Position numbers and translations under genes: made by a program | Notes under the pieces: model-generated | The model's database searches: none | The model's input: only the letters and a program-made list of their open reading frames with translations | Told to the model about the DNA's origin: nothing | Source of the DNA: Paenibacillus anaericanus | Lineage (GTDB): Bacteria; Bacillota; Bacilli; Paenibacillales; Paenibacillaceae | DNA: 64,000 nt | Assembly: GCF_003994475.1 (NCBI RefSeq) | Contig: NZ_RZNY01000006.1 | Span: forward strand, 1 to 64,000 | Reading direction: 5' to 3' | Shown: piece after piece, positions 26,672 through 36,481 of the stretch | How positions within the stretch are numbered: position 1 is the stretch's first letter | Layout: the number at the start of each line of letters is the position of its first letter

Positions 26672-27432
26672 TGAATGATCCCCCCAGCATTTGCTCGCCG
26701 TGCCTCAATCAGCGAGTTCAGTTTTTTTAGACCTTCACCGATTCCTCCAATTCCGTCAATCAATCCATACTTGACCGCTTCAGTTCCTCCTACTGCAGTG
26801 CCGACATCACGGTTTAGCCCACCCATTTTGAACATAAATTCTTTAAACATTTCTTCTGAAATATTCGAATGCATCGTTACAAACCGAACTACTCTCTCCT
26901 GCATCTTCTCAATATATTCAAAGGTTTGCGGCACACCGATCACCAGCCCCGTCATACGTATCGGATGAATCGTCATGGTCGCACTCTCCGCAATAAGAGA
27001 ATAATCTGACGCTACTGCGATCGGTACCCCTATACTATGGCCTCCACCGATCACGACAGTAACCGTTGGCTTGGTCAGAGATGCTATCATTTCAGCAATC
27101 GCGAGTCCCGCCTCCACATCCCCTCCAACCGTATTCAGAATGATCATCAGACCCTCAATATTCTGATTCTGCTCCGCCGCAACAAGTTGTGGAAGTAAGT
27201 GCTCATATTTCGTCGTTTTGTTCTGCGGAGGCAGTACGATATGCCCTTCAATTTGACCAATAATCGTTAAGCAGTGAATGTTTGATTCACCAGGTGTCGG
27301 CACGGCAGTCTGACCTAACTGTTCAATCATATCTGTCACTGGAGGAACTGCTTTCTTATCACTTTCAGGAGTATTAGCCGGTATCTCCCCCTCATTATTC
27401 TCACACTGTAACCTAGAATATCTGTTCACCAT
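26668..27432 (-). CDS. tepA: ClpP-like serine protease TepA (YmfB)
   Basis: TepA is a ClpP/SppA-fold peptidase; in B. subtilis it was described as helping protein translocation and processing. The 254-residue protein, from ATG 27432 behind GGGAGG, has a low-complexity N-terminus of about 50 residues, then a ClpP fold. The nucleophile is S133 in GGHSIG and the histidine is H156 in MTIHP. A hydrophobic stretch encoded further upstream lacks a ribosome binding site and is not included. It is coupled to the ylzJ-like gene. Confidence 0.9.
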   Translation of the reverse strand: MVNRYSRLQCENNEGEIPANTPESDKKAVPPVTDMIEQLGQTAVPTPGESNIHCLTIIGQIEGHIVLPPQNKTTKYEHLLPQLVAAEQNQNIEGLMIILNTVGGDVEAGLAIAEMIASLTKPTVTVVIGGGHSIGVPIAVASDYSLIAESATMTIHPIRMTGLVIGVPQTFEYIEKMQERVVRFVTMHSNISEEMFKEFMFKMGGLNRDVGTAVGGTEAVKYGLIDGIGGIGEGLKKLNSLIEARRANAGGIIQ

Positions 27433-27542
27433 ATTTGCTTCCTCCCGGCCATCCTGGCCCATTTTGATTGTTATAACCATCGCAAATAATAGTATGCCGA
27501 CAACCTTCCGTCCTCTATGCAACGTTAATCATAAAAAAGGCA

Positions 27543-27570
27543 CAAAAATAACCCCCATATCATGAGGGCT
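27543..27570 (-). terminator. Second terminator-like hairpin between rnjB and tepA
   Basis: CCCTCAT (27568-27562) pairs with ATGGGGG (27558-27552) and is followed by TTATTTTTG on the minus strand. It lies in tandem, about 60 bp beyond the main rnjB terminator, and may act as a backup. Confidence 0.5.
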
Positions 27571-27627
27571 TTCTCTTTAACATATATTCCATTACGTTAA
27601 GATTAGCTCCGTAACATAATTTCTTAT

Positions 27628-27684
27628 AAAAAAAGCCTTCTCTCCCACAAGGAACCGTCCAATGTTACCGGTAGGAGAAAAGGC
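27628..27684 (-). terminator. Terminator of rnjB
   Basis: GCCTTTTCTCCTAC pairs with GTGGGAGAGAAGGC around an inner GGTAAC/GGTTCC-containing loop, followed by seven T on the minus strand. Confidence 0.9.
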
Positions 27685-27729
27685 GACTGTGTGCCTAACT
27701 TATAATTATATTCTGCTTGCGTTTATTAC

Positions 27730-29409
27730 TTATACTTCCATAATAATTGGAAGAATCATCGGTCTACGACGAGTTTGTTCGTAAAGGAAACGACCAAGTG
27801 CATCTTTCACGTTTGTTTTCAGGGAAGCCCATTCATTCACATTCTCACTCATTAGCTTCTCTAAAGTGCTGGATACGATACGATTTGCTTCTTCCAGAAG
27901 CCCTTCGGATTCTCTTACATAAACGAACCCTCTAGAAATAATATCCGGACCGGAGACGATTGTACCATCCTGCTTGCTAAGCGTGACAACGACAACTAAG
28001 ATACCATCTTGTGACAACAATTTGCGGTCACGAAGTACGATATTCCCTACATCGCCAACACCCAAACCATCGATCAATACGTTACCAGCAGGTACTTTGC
28101 CAGCTTTGCGTGCAGTACCATTGTCAATTTCAACAACCTCACCGATATCCATCAAGAAGATGTTCTCTGGATCGATCCCTACAGATTGACCTAGTTGCGC
28201 ATGTTTACGCAGCATACGGTATTCACCGTGAACTGGAATGAAGAATTTAGGTCTCATTAGATTTAGCATTAATTTTAATTCTTCCTGGCTACCATGGCCT
28301 GATACATGGACACCCGTATTAGAACCACTATAAATAACCTCTGCTCCGAGGCGGAACAGTTCATCAATAGTACGTCCTACATATTTTTCATTACCTGGTA
28401 CAGGTGTTGCTGCAATAATTACCGTATCACCAGGTAAAATATCTACTTTGCGATGCGTCGAACGCGCCATACGAGTTAATGCCGACATAGGCTCACCTTG
28501 GCTACCTGTGCACAGTATAACAACTCTGTCAGCGGCCATTTTGTTTACTTCTTCTGGCTCAATCAAAATACCTTCTGGTACGTTAAGATATCCTAGTTCT
28601 GAAGCGATTGAAACCACATTAACCATACTACGACCGATGATTGTTATCTTTCGACCCGTTGCAAAAGCGGCATCAATTACTTGTTGAACACGGTGAACGT
28701 TAGAAGCAAATGTGGCTACAACCACCCGTTGTTGTGCTTTACGGAAAATATCATTAAGCACGATACCTACATTTTTCTCTGAAGGTGTAAATCCAGGTTT
28801 CTCAGCGTTGGTACTATCCGAAAGAAGTGCAAGTACTCCCTTTGCGCCGATTTCACCCATACGATGCAAATCAGCATATTGATCATTAACAGGTGTGTGA
28901 TCAAACTTAAAGTCACCTGTATGCACAACATTACCTTCAGGAGTTTCAATGCAAACACCGACAGAATCAGGAATACTGTGATTTGTTTTGAAGAAAGTAG
29001 CCTTCATCGTTGTTCCCAGTTCAATTTCTGAATCAGCATTGATTAGCACCCGTTTTGTTTCGCCGAGCAAATTGGCTTCCTTCAGCTTGCTTTCCACAAG
29101 ACCTAAAGTCAATTTCGTTCCGTAAACGGGAACATTCAAATTCTTCAGTACATAAGGCAATCCACCAATATGGTCTTCATGACCATGCGTAAGCACGATG
29201 CCTCTTACCTTATCGCGGTTCTCCGTCAAGTATGTGATATCAGGAATAACAATATCAATACCAAGCATGTCCTCTTCCGGAAATTTCAAGCCGGAGTCGA
29301 TGACAACAATATCATTGCCATATTGAACGACATACATGTTCTTCCCAATTTCAGCGACGCCGCCCAATGCAAAGATCATCAATTTTTCATTATTATTTTT
29401 TTTGGACAA
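27730..29409 (-). CDS. rnjB: Ribonuclease J (RNase J2 position)
   Basis: RNase J is a metallo-beta-lactamase/beta-CASP nuclease with 5'-3' exonuclease and endonuclease activity in mRNA decay and rRNA maturation. The 559-residue protein carries the metal motif HGHEDH at 75-80 with further ligands in HTGDFKFD and PVHGEYR. It starts at a TTG (29409) behind AGGAGGG. The position between dapA and tepA is that of B. subtilis ymfA/rnjB, so I use that symbol. The complete HGHEDH motif suggests that it is catalytically active, whereas some J2 proteins are weak. Confidence 0.9.
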   Translation of the reverse strand: MSKKNNNEKLMIFALGGVAEIGKNMYVVQYGNDIVVIDSGLKFPEEDMLGIDIVIPDITYLTENRDKVRGIVLTHGHEDHIGGLPYVLKNLNVPVYGTKLTLGLVESKLKEANLLGETKRVLINADSEIELGTTMKATFFKTNHSIPDSVGVCIETPEGNVVHTGDFKFDHTPVNDQYADLHRMGEIGAKGVLALLSDSTNAEKPGFTPSEKNVGIVLNDIFRKAQQRVVVATFASNVHRVQQVIDAAFATGRKITIIGRSMVNVVSIASELGYLNVPEGILIEPEEVNKMAADRVVILCTGSQGEPMSALTRMARSTHRKVDILPGDTVIIAATPVPGNEKYVGRTIDELFRLGAEVIYSGSNTGVHVSGHGSQEELKLMLNLMRPKFFIPVHGEYRMLRKHAQLGQSVGIDPENIFLMDIGEVVEIDNGTARKAGKVPAGNVLIDGLGVGDVGNIVLRDRKLLSQDGILVVVVTLSKQDGTIVSGPDIISRGFVYVRESEGLLEEANRIVSSTLEKLMSENVNEWASLKTNVKDALGRFLYEQTRRRPMILPIIMEV

Positions 29410-29575
29410 AAGAATCTAACCCTCCTAATTAATTTGGACGTCGTATAGTTTATTATTATTAAATTTTAATTAAAATTCACCGCACCCAGTCACTTGAAAC
29501 CATTATACATGATTAATTTGACAAAAAACAAGTCAAACGCTTTCTTGCCGCTTAACTTTAACTTGTTCCATAACG

Positions 29576-29611
29576 AAAAAACCGATGCCTATAAGGAGGC
29601 AACGGTTTTTG
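29576..29611 (-). terminator. Terminator of dapA
   Basis: AAAACCGTTGCC pairs with GGCATCGGTTTT with one mismatch, followed by a T run on the minus strand. Confidence 0.85.
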
Positions 29612-29640
29612 GAAGGATGACTTAAATTTGGAATTCCTGC

Positions 29641-30516
29641 TTATCTCAGCAAGTTACGAATGAAGCTCTCTTCCTCTTCAGTCGGAGGTAAAAGTGGTTG
29701 ACGAACAGAGCCAACTGAATACCCAAGTTCGTTAAGCGCAAACTTTACAGCAACGGGATTTGGTACTGGATTTGGACATTCGAACAAGCCTTTAAACGTA
29801 GGTAACATTTCTTGATGAAGTCTGGCCGCTTCAAGCACACGTCCTTCTATAAATGAAGTAAGCATTTGCTTCATTTTATCACCGATAATATGACTTGCAA
29901 CGCTAATCACACCGTACGCACCAACCGATAGAGCAGGTAATGTCGCCGAATCATCTCCCGAATACACCTTGAAGCCTTCTGGTGCTTCTGCAGCAATTGT
30001 AGCTACCTGTTCCAGTGAAGCACATTCCTTAGTAGCCACGATGTTAGGAATCTGTGCCAATCGAAGAGTTGTAGCTGCGCTCATGCTGATTATGCTACGA
30101 CTTGGTACATTATAAAGAATAACCGGTAGCGAGGTGGATTGCGCTATTGCTTCAAAATGCCGGTATAAACCTTCTTGATTAGGCTTGTTGTAATAAGGAA
30201 CAACCAGTAGTACACCATCCACACCCTGCCGCTCTGCTTCCTGGGTTAAGTGGATTGAATGTGCGGTAGCGTTACTTCCTGTACCAGCAATTATTTTGCA
30301 ACGACCTGCACTGTATTCTACCGCGAATTTAAACAATTCCAACTTTTCTTCATCTCTTAAAGTAGGCGACTCGCCTGTTGTACCACAGACAACTAAGGCA
30401 TCAGATCTTTGCTCTTCAATCAGATAATCCATTAACCGTTTGGTTCGTTCCCAATCGATGAGTCCTTGATCATCAAAGGGAGTCACCATGGCAGTAATTA
30501 ATCTTCCGAAATCCAT
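29641..30516 (-). CDS. dapA: 4-hydroxy-tetrahydrodipicolinate synthase
   Basis: DapA condenses pyruvate with aspartate semialdehyde, the first step of the branch to lysine, diaminopimelate and dipicolinic acid. The 291-residue TIM-barrel protein has GTTGESPTL, the LYNVPSR tyrosine region and the Schiff-base lysine in VATKEC. The start is ATG 30516 behind AAGGAGG. It closes the dpaA-dpaB-asd-dapG-dapA run, which supplies both cell wall and spore dipicolinate, and ends at a good terminator. Confidence 0.97.
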   Translation of the reverse strand: MDFGRLITAMVTPFDDQGLIDWERTKRLMDYLIEEQRSDALVVCGTTGESPTLRDEEKLELFKFAVEYSAGRCKIIAGTGSNATAHSIHLTQEAERQGVDGVLLVVPYYNKPNQEGLYRHFEAIAQSTSLPVILYNVPSRSIISMSAATTLRLAQIPNIVATKECASLEQVATIAAEAPEGFKVYSGDDSATLPALSVGAYGVISVASHIIGDKMKQMLTSFIEGRVLEAARLHQEMLPTFKGLFECPNPVPNPVAVKFALNELGYSVGSVRQPLLPPTEEEESFIRNLLR

Positions 30517-30590
30517 TGCTTCTCCTCCTTCAGCTTCTGCGGACACCCATCTTACCTTGGTAAAACTTCCGCGTCATTTACTTTGTTGAA

Positions 30591-31814
30591 CTAGCAACGC
30601 CCAAGTTCAAACTTTGCATGAAGCGCCCGCAGCGCTTGAACCATATCTTCCTTATTAACTAACACCCAAATTGTTGTGTTAGAATCCGCCGACTGTAAGA
30701 TCTGAACATTTTGCTCTGAAAGGGCTTCGACAATCTTTGCCATAATCCCAGGAACACCGTTAATTCCGCCTCCGATGACGGATACCTTGGCGCATCCTGT
30801 TAAGATACGTGGCCCGAGTCCTAGCTGTTCTAGAATAGCTTCAGCCTTAGCCGAATCGGAATCAAATACAGTATAAACGGCTCCCGAAGGGGTAACATTA
30901 ATAAAATCTACACTGATGTCATTCTCAGCCATAGCTTTAAATACCTTCAGTTGAAGATTGTGCCCAGTTTTACTCTGAGACTCAACCGTAATCTGTGTTA
31001 CGTTAGCAACGTAAGCAATCCCTGTCACATAACGGTCTACAACTCCAGTCTGAACGTCTTTAAAACCTTCAGGATTCGCTACAAGTGTCCCCTCACTTTC
31101 CGAGAACGTAGAACGCACCCGTACCGGAATACCCGATTGCATCGCAATTTCGACAGCGCGGGGATGAATCACCTTAGCCCCCTGATGGGCCATATTGCAA
31201 ATTTCGGCATAACTTACGTATTCCAAAGGCTGTGCATCTTCAACAATCCTTGGATCAGCCGTTAGTATCCCATTGACATCTGTATATATATCTACCATTT
31301 CGGCATGGAGAGCTGCACCCAGCGCAGTAGCAGAAGTATCGCTACCTCCCCGACCGAGAGTCGTGAGGTCACCATCCAAACTTTGACCTTGGAATCCAGT
31401 AACAATAACAACATCCTTATGTTCTAGTTCTTCCAAGACTCTGGTAGGTACTATATCTAAAATACGTGCGTTTCCAAATTGTTGATCCGTCCGAAAACCT
31501 GCTTGAGCCCCTGTCAAAACAACCGAGGAGATAAGTTCACTCTGCAGTAAGCTGCAGAGTGTAGTTGCCGATATAATTTCACCACAGCTAAGTAATAAAT
31601 CCTGTTCTCTAGCTGGCAGCGATCCACCACCAGCGGAGATTAAATCGAGTAAAGTATCTGTAGCGTAAGGTTCTCCCTTACGCCCCATCGCCGAAACTAC
31701 AACCACCAGCCGATAACCGTTCTTAAGTTCTCTTTTGATGTGTGAAATGACATGTCCTCTAGCTTCTTTAGAAGCTAAAGACGTTCCACCGAACTTTTGC
31801 ACCAAAATGCGCAT
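30591..31814 (-). CDS. dapG: Aspartokinase I (diaminopimelate-sensitive type)
   Basis: Phosphorylates aspartate at the head of the aspartate-family pathway. The 407-residue protein has the kinase motif KFGGTSL at the N-terminus, GRGGSDTSA in the catalytic domain, and two C-terminal ACT domains for feedback control. In this position in B. subtilis the enzyme is DapG, inhibited by meso-diaminopimelate. It starts at ATG 31814 behind GGGAGG and is in line with asd and dapA. Confidence 0.93.
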   Translation of the reverse strand: MRILVQKFGGTSLASKEARGHVISHIKRELKNGYRLVVVVSAMGRKGEPYATDTLLDLISAGGGSLPAREQDLLLSCGEIISATTLCSLLQSELISSVVLTGAQAGFRTDQQFGNARILDIVPTRVLEELEHKDVVIVTGFQGQSLDGDLTTLGRGGSDTSATALGAALHAEMVDIYTDVNGILTADPRIVEDAQPLEYVSYAEICNMAHQGAKVIHPRAVEIAMQSGIPVRVRSTFSESEGTLVANPEGFKDVQTGVVDRYVTGIAYVANVTQITVESQSKTGHNLQLKVFKAMAENDISVDFINVTPSGAVYTVFDSDSAKAEAILEQLGLGPRILTGCAKVSVIGGGINGVPGIMAKIVEALSEQNVQILQSADSNTTIWVLVNKEDMVQALRALHAKFELGRC

Positions 31815-31899
31815 GGGTATCCTCCCGTTTCATATGCGGAGTAAAGCGTAACTTCATTCCGTTTCCTTAATAAGCCTATAATGTTGAAGTTAGCGTAAC

Positions 31900-32934
31900 T
31901 TACGCCTTCGCCGCAATGATCTCCGCGATCTGTACGGCGTTCCATGCAGCGCCTTTGAGCAGATTATCCGAAACGATCCACAAATTAAGTCCACGTGCAT
32001 TTCCAAGATCACGACGTACCCGCCCTACAAATACATCATTTTTACCTGCTGCATCCGTTGCAAGCGGATAAGCTTGAGCTGCCGGATCGTCTACAAGTGT
32101 AATACCAGGTGACTCCGCAAGAAGTTGTTTCACTTCTTCGAGTTCGTAGTCGTTCTTCAGTTCAACGTACACCGATTCAGAGTGACCATATATTACTGGT
32201 ATGCGTACACAAGTAGCAGTCACAGCAATATCTTCATCTCCAAAAATTTTCTTGGTCTCACGTACCATCTTCATCTCTTCAAGTGTATATCCATTATCCT
32301 GGAATTTATCAATTTGCGGAATTGCGTTAAATGCGATTTGGTGCTTCACTGGTAATGACCCAACCGGTAAAATATCCGGGTTAGCATCTCTACCTTCCAA
32401 TACCTCTTTGCTCTGACGCAACATTTCATTAATTGCTTTAGCACCTGCACCGGATACGGCTTGGTACGTTGACACAATAATACGTGAAATACCGTATGAA
32501 TCATAAAGCGGCTTCAATGCCGCGACCATTTGAATAGTAGAACAATTCGGATTAGCAATGATACCTTGATGCTTGTCGATTTGATCAGCATTCACTTCAG
32601 GTACAACAAGCGGAGCTGTTGGATCCATCCGGAATGCATTCGTGTTATCAATACATACCGCACCATGACGCACAGCATGTGGAGCAAGCTCCTTACTTAC
32701 ATCTCCACCAGCGCTGAATAGTGCAATATCAATACCCTCAAAGCTGTCCGGGCCAGCCTCCTCAACGGTAATTTCCTGTCCCTTAAAGTTAAGAACGGTA
32801 CCCGCTGAACGTGCCGAAGATAATAACTTCAGCTTATCTACCGGAAAGTCCCTTTTCTCTAATAATCCGATAATTTGTTCTCCTACGGCTCCCGTCGCTC
32901 CGACTACAGCGACATTAAATTTCGTCTTGCTCAT
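31900..32934 (-). CDS. asd: Aspartate-semialdehyde dehydrogenase
   Basis: Reduces aspartyl phosphate to aspartate semialdehyde with NADPH, the product that DapA uses. The 344-residue protein has the dinucleotide motif GATGAVGEQI at the N-terminus and the active-site cysteine in NPNCSTIQM. The start is ATG 32934 behind AGGGGAG. It lies between the dipicolinate synthase genes and dapG in the order seen in B. subtilis. Confidence 0.96.
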   Translation of the reverse strand: MSKTKFNVAVVGATGAVGEQIIGLLEKRDFPVDKLKLLSSARSAGTVLNFKGQEITVEEAGPDSFEGIDIALFSAGGDVSKELAPHAVRHGAVCIDNTNAFRMDPTAPLVVPEVNADQIDKHQGIIANPNCSTIQMVAALKPLYDSYGISRIIVSTYQAVSGAGAKAINEMLRQSKEVLEGRDANPDILPVGSLPVKHQIAFNAIPQIDKFQDNGYTLEEMKMVRETKKIFGDEDIAVTATCVRIPVIYGHSESVYVELKNDYELEEVKQLLAESPGITLVDDPAAQAYPLATDAAGKNDVFVGRVRRDLGNARGLNLWIVSDNLLKGAAWNAVQIAEIIAAKA

Positions 32935-33005
32935 CTGGCACGTCTCCCCTTCTCTTACATCACAATTTATAATAGTTAATGAGTTAATACACTAGTAAAG
33001 GTTGT

Positions 33006-33599
33006 TCAGTTCCGAAATTTTTCAATAATAAGTGGTTGAATCTGCCGTCCCTCTAGTGCTGCATAACACGACTCTGGAACAAGTTCCATCCGGGCGACAA
33101 GCGAGTTTGGTTTGCCTTCTGGGCTATCTTGACCGAACGGCACAAAATAAATATGCTTAGCAACAATTAACTTTGCGATATTCGCCAGATTAAACCCTAA
33201 TCCATCATTTGTCGAAACCGCGAGTACCACGGGCCGACTGTTGCGAAGCTGCGCTTTGACCGCCATCAAGACTGGACTGTCAGTCATAGCGTTAGCCAGT
33301 TTACTAGTTGTATTCCCCGTACAAGGGGCAACTACCAAAACATCCAAAAGTTTGCTAGGACCTAATGGTTCAGCATCCACAATTGTAGAAATAATATCAT
33401 TCCCTGTTATATCTTTCAACTGTTTCTGCCAATTATCCGACTTGCCGAATCGAGTATCTGTCGTCATTACCGTCTGCGAAGCAATCGGAACAACTTTCGC
33501 ACCCATGTCAACAAATCGTTGAATTTGTGGCATTACTTCTGCAAATGTACAATGCGACCCGGTAATGGCATAGCCAACTGTTTTCCCTTGCCAATTCAC
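33006..33599 (-). CDS. dpaB: Dipicolinate synthase subunit B
   Basis: The flavoprotein-fold subunit of dipicolinate synthase (SpoVFB), which with DpaA oxidises a DapA product to dipicolinic acid in the mother cell. The 197-residue product has the flavoprotein/HFCD pattern, including APCTGNTTSKLANAMTD. It starts at a GTG (33599) overlapping the dpaA stop by four bases (GTGA), so the subunits are made in coupled fashion. Confidence 0.94.
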   Translation of the reverse strand: MNWQGKTVGYAITGSHCTFAEVMPQIQRFVDMGAKVVPIASQTVMTTDTRFGKSDNWQKQLKDITGNDIISTIVDAEPLGPSKLLDVLVVAPCTGNTTSKLANAMTDSPVLMAVKAQLRNSRPVVLAVSTNDGLGFNLANIAKLIVAKHIYFVPFGQDSPEGKPNSLVARMELVPESCYAALEGRQIQPLIIEKFRN

Positions 33600-34495
33600 T
33601 CTTCATCCCCCCGTATATGAAACTCTTCCATAATTGACTGACATAACGAGTTCGCTATGATAATTCCAGCCGTTTTGGGAGCTACGATTCCAGGTAAACC
33701 AGGAGCAAGAAGAGCCTTGATTCCGCGTTTTTCAGCAAAACGGAAATCCGTTCCACCAGGAGCAGAGGCAAGGTCGATAATGACTGCCTGCCGGGGCAAT
33801 TTCGAGATGATTTGCGCTGTGACTATCATAGTCGGAATTGTATTAAAAATCAAGTCAATCTCCCCGGCATAAAGAGCCAAATCCGTTGTCGCAAAAGGCT
33901 TCCAGCCCATTTGTACTGCTCTTGCAACATGGTCTTCTCGTCGCACTCCTACCTTTACTGTCGCTCCTAATCCTTTCAATGTTTCCGCCAATGTGAAACC
34001 TGTACGTCCTATTCCAAGCACAATACATGACGAACCATGGATCGTAATATCCGTATTCTGTATCGCCATCATGACGGCGCCTTCCGCTGTAGGAATCGAA
34101 TTGTATATCGCTACGTCATCACGTTCTAGTAGCTCAATCAAGCGAAAACCGTATTCCATACTCATTTTTTTCAGGAAGCTCTTGGAAATTCCCGTATACA
34201 CCAAGACGCCCTCCCGTATTGCCGCGAACATCTCATTTCTAATCACTACTTCCCCCGTTGAGAACGGTGCAGAAATGACACCATGATCATCGCAACCCAT
34301 TACTGGTAGAACGACTACATCGGCTCCCGCTAGGAGACCTGGTGTTAGGGTTTCATGAGATACTCCGATCAAAGGGGACTCCAATCGGTCAAATCCGACA
34401 ACTCGTACTGTCGCATCCATTTCAACACATTTGTTAATAACTTCAATCTGTCGTGCATCTCCACCAACGAAGAGAATGGTAAGTCCTGTAAGCAT
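33596..34495 (-). CDS. dpaA: Dipicolinate synthase subunit A
   Basis: The Rossmann-fold dehydrogenase subunit of dipicolinate synthase (SpoVFA). The 299-residue protein shows a central nucleotide-binding motif VLGIGRTGFTLAETLKGLGA, with an N-terminal catalytic domain. It starts at ATG 34495 with a GGAGTG site upstream. The dpaAB genes are expressed from SigK in the mother cell of B. subtilis, and a CATANNNTA element lies about 40 bp upstream here. A terminator separates it from dut. Confidence 0.95.
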   Translation of the reverse strand: MLTGLTILFVGGDARQIEVINKCVEMDATVRVVGFDRLESPLIGVSHETLTPGLLAGADVVVLPVMGCDDHGVISAPFSTGEVVIRNEMFAAIREGVLVYTGISKSFLKKMSMEYGFRLIELLERDDVAIYNSIPTAEGAVMMAIQNTDITIHGSSCIVLGIGRTGFTLAETLKGLGATVKVGVRREDHVARAVQMGWKPFATTDLALYAGEIDLIFNTIPTMIVTAQIISKLPRQAVIIDLASAPGGTDFRFAEKRGIKALLAPGLPGIVAPKTAGIIIANSLCQSIMEEFHIRGDEE

Positions 34496-34533
34496 TCAGG
34501 ATGGCACTCCTTCCAAAGCAACACAGTATAGAG

Positions 34534-34542
34534 TATCGTATG
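34534..34542 (-). promoter_or_regulatory. SigK-type -10 element upstream of dpaA
   Basis: CATACGATA on the minus strand matches the SigK -10 consensus CATANNNTA exactly. AC dinucleotides that could serve as the -35 lie 14 and 17 nt further upstream (the SigK norm is about 16). The known SigK control of dpaAB supports the call. Confidence 0.5.
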
Positions 34543-34578
34543 CCATTGCCTATCAAGTGGTGAAACTGATCATCTAAC

Positions 34579-34629
34579 AAAAAAAGCTTACAATACCTCA
34601 GCCATTTGGCTGTAGTATTGTAAGCTTTT
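34579..34629 (-). terminator. Terminator of dut
   Basis: A stem of more than 20 bp, AAAAGCTTACAATAC and beyond, has an AAAT loop and is followed by a run of seven T on the minus strand. It lies 30 bp after the dut stop. Confidence 0.95.
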
Positions 34630-34658
34630 GTAAATTTGTAGATAATAACTTGTTAAGA

Positions 34659-35108
34659 TTAATTTTTGCCTGTATGGCCAAAGCCACCAGCACCGCGCTC
34701 AGTGTCAGAAAGCTCATCCACAGGAATCAGATTCACTTCAGGCACAATCTGGAATACCATTTGCGCAATTCGCTCATTACGCTTGATGGTAAATGGCTCT
34801 TCTCCAAGATTGATCAAGAGCACCTTGATCTCTCCCCGATAATCGGCGTCAATTGTCCCCGGTGTATTCAAACAAGTGATACCATGTTTGAACGCCAATC
34901 CACTGCGTGGACGGATCTGCGCTTCCAAACCCGCTGGCATCGCTATAGCCAATCCAGTCGGCACAAGCCCACGTTGACCTGGAAGAAACACAATATCTTC
35001 AGTCACAGCAGCATATAAATCAAACCCAGAGGCTAGCTCCGACATTTTGCGAGGGAGCTCAATATCTTCATTTCCAGCAAGACGGTTAATTTGTACATTA
35101 AATGACAA
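34659..35108 (-). CDS. dut: dUTP diphosphatase
   Basis: Trimeric dUTPase, which removes dUTP to protect DNA. All five family motifs are visible in the 149-residue chain: [44 protein letters not shown] and the C-terminal [11 protein letters not shown] arm. The start is the TTG at 35108, 8 nt from AAGGAG; an in-frame ATG two codons earlier is too close. It overlaps the end of mlpA by 11 bp. In B. subtilis the gene after mlpA is ymxH, so dut has a different place here. Confidence 0.93.
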   Translation of the reverse strand: MSFNVQINRLAGNEDIELPRKMSELASGFDLYAAVTEDIVFLPGQRGLVPTGLAIAMPAGLEAQIRPRSGLAFKHGITCLNTPGTIDADYRGEIKVLLINLGEEPFTIKRNERIAQMVFQIVPEVNLIPVDELSDTERGAGGFGHTGKN

Positions 35109-36351
35109 GTTCATCTCTCCTTATTCCCGACAGTACTCGATCTGATGAGCCAACCATGGCAAGTGAGAACGGCTGCTTAAACATTTCTCTCAGCACAAAA
35201 TTAACATCATCCATCGTAACAGCCTCAATCCGGGATATCATTTCATCGAGCGTATAATGTCTACCGATCATCAACTCGTTTTTGCCGAGTCGGTTCATTC
35301 TACTGCCCGTACTTTCCAAACTTAGAATCAAACTTCCCTTAAGCTGTTCTTTCCCTTTACGAAGCTCACTATCACTAATGCCCTTGATCGACACATCGTG
35401 CAGGATTTCTTTTGTCAGATCTAGTACTTCCTTACTTTGTTTAGGTGCAGTACCTGCATATACCGTAAACAGTCCACTGTCTGCATGAGAGCTGTGATAG
35501 GAGTAGACTGAATAAGCTAGCCCTCTCTTCTCCCGAATCTCTTGGAACAGCCGGGAACTCATCCCGCCACCAAGTGCATTATTCAGTAGAACCATTGCAT
35601 ATTGCCTTGGATCTCCGCTCTTTAGACCCGGAAATGACATACAAATGTGGTTTTGTTCGGTCTTTTTCTGATGAAACTTAAAATCTCCAAGAAAAATAGG
35701 GGGCTCTGGTTGTTCTTGAATACCATGAATAGCAAAATCACCGAAATGTTTCTCCAGCAATTCGATAACACTATCATCAATATTACCAGCGACACTAATT
35801 ACCGTATTCTCAATCGTATACTTCTGACGCATGTATTCACGAAGATGTGACGGCCCCATATTGCGCAGATTTTCTTCCGTTCCCAAGATCGGTAAAGCCA
35901 GTGGATGATTGCCATAAGCAGCTCGTGACATCAAATCATGCACCATGTCATCCGGCGTATCTTCATACATCGAGATTTCCTCTAGGATGACATTCTTTTC
36001 TTTACGCAGCTCATCTTCGTCAAAACGTGAACGGAAAAACATATCTGCTAATATATCTACGGCAATCGGCAAATGCTCGTCGAGTACTTTCGCGTAGTAA
36101 CACGTATATTCCTTGGACGTAAATGCGTTGACATTTCCTCCGATTGCATCGAATTCTTCAGCAATCTCCTTAGCATCAAAACGGTCCGTACCTTTAAACA
36201 ACATATGTTCGATAAAATGCGAAATCCCACCCATCTCGGGACTTTCATTACGTGATCCTGTTTTAACCCATATGCCAAACGACACCGAGCGGAAGGTTGG
36301 AATGGTTTCCATAACCACTCGGAGGCCGTTTTTTAATTGTAATTTCTTCAC
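35098..36351 (-). CDS. mlpA: M16 family zinc metallopeptidase (MlpA)
   Basis: A 417-residue processing-peptidase-like M16 protease with the inverted zinc motif HFIEH at 45-49 and the downstream glutamate ligand in [14 protein letters not shown]. It is followed by the regulatory half, which includes [15 protein letters not shown]. In B. subtilis the equivalent gene (ymxG/mlpA) follows ylxY, as here. It starts at a GTG (36351) behind TAGGAGGG and overlaps dut at its end. Substrates are unknown. Confidence 0.92.
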   Translation of the reverse strand: MKKLQLKNGLRVVMETIPTFRSVSFGIWVKTGSRNESPEMGGISHFIEHMLFKGTDRFDAKEIAEEFDAIGGNVNAFTSKEYTCYYAKVLDEHLPIAVDILADMFFRSRFDEDELRKEKNVILEEISMYEDTPDDMVHDLMSRAAYGNHPLALPILGTEENLRNMGPSHLREYMRQKYTIENTVISVAGNIDDSVIELLEKHFGDFAIHGIQEQPEPPIFLGDFKFHQKKTEQNHICMSFPGLKSGDPRQYAMVLLNNALGGGMSSRLFQEIREKRGLAYSVYSYHSSHADSGLFTVYAGTAPKQSKEVLDLTKEILHDVSIKGISDSELRKGKEQLKGSLILSLESTGSRMNRLGKNELMIGRHYTLDEMISRIEAVTMDDVNFVLREMFKQPFSLAMVGSSDRVLSGIRRDELVI

Positions 36352-36367
36352 GAAAGGCCCTCCTATA

Positions 36368-36447
36368 AGTTTTGCGTAGCAAAACTCTCATCGTAAGCAT
36401 AAGCTTTAGTTTTGCGAAGCAAAACTGACTTCGTAAGCATAAGCTCA
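36368..36447. repeat. Two tandem 40-bp palindrome-containing repeats upstream of mlpA
   Basis: AGTTTTGC-GNA-GCAAAACT occurs at 36368-36386 and again at 36408-36426. Each copy is followed by a GTAAGCATAAGCT block, at 36393 and 36433. The unit is exactly 40 bp. Each copy has an 8-bp perfect stem and a 3-nt loop. A related GGAAGCATAAGCTT occurs in the folded repeat at 13301-13522. Confidence 0.8.
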
Positions 36448-36462
36448 AGTCTTAATCCTATC

Positions 36463-36481
36463 AAAAAAAGAGCAAATGCTC
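36463..36481 (-). terminator. Terminator overlapping the ylxY stop codon
   Basis: GAGCA pairs with TGCTC around a 2-nt core (36481-36470) and is followed by seven T on the minus strand. The ylxY TGA lies at the base of the hairpin. The stem is short, so strength is uncertain. Confidence 0.55.
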
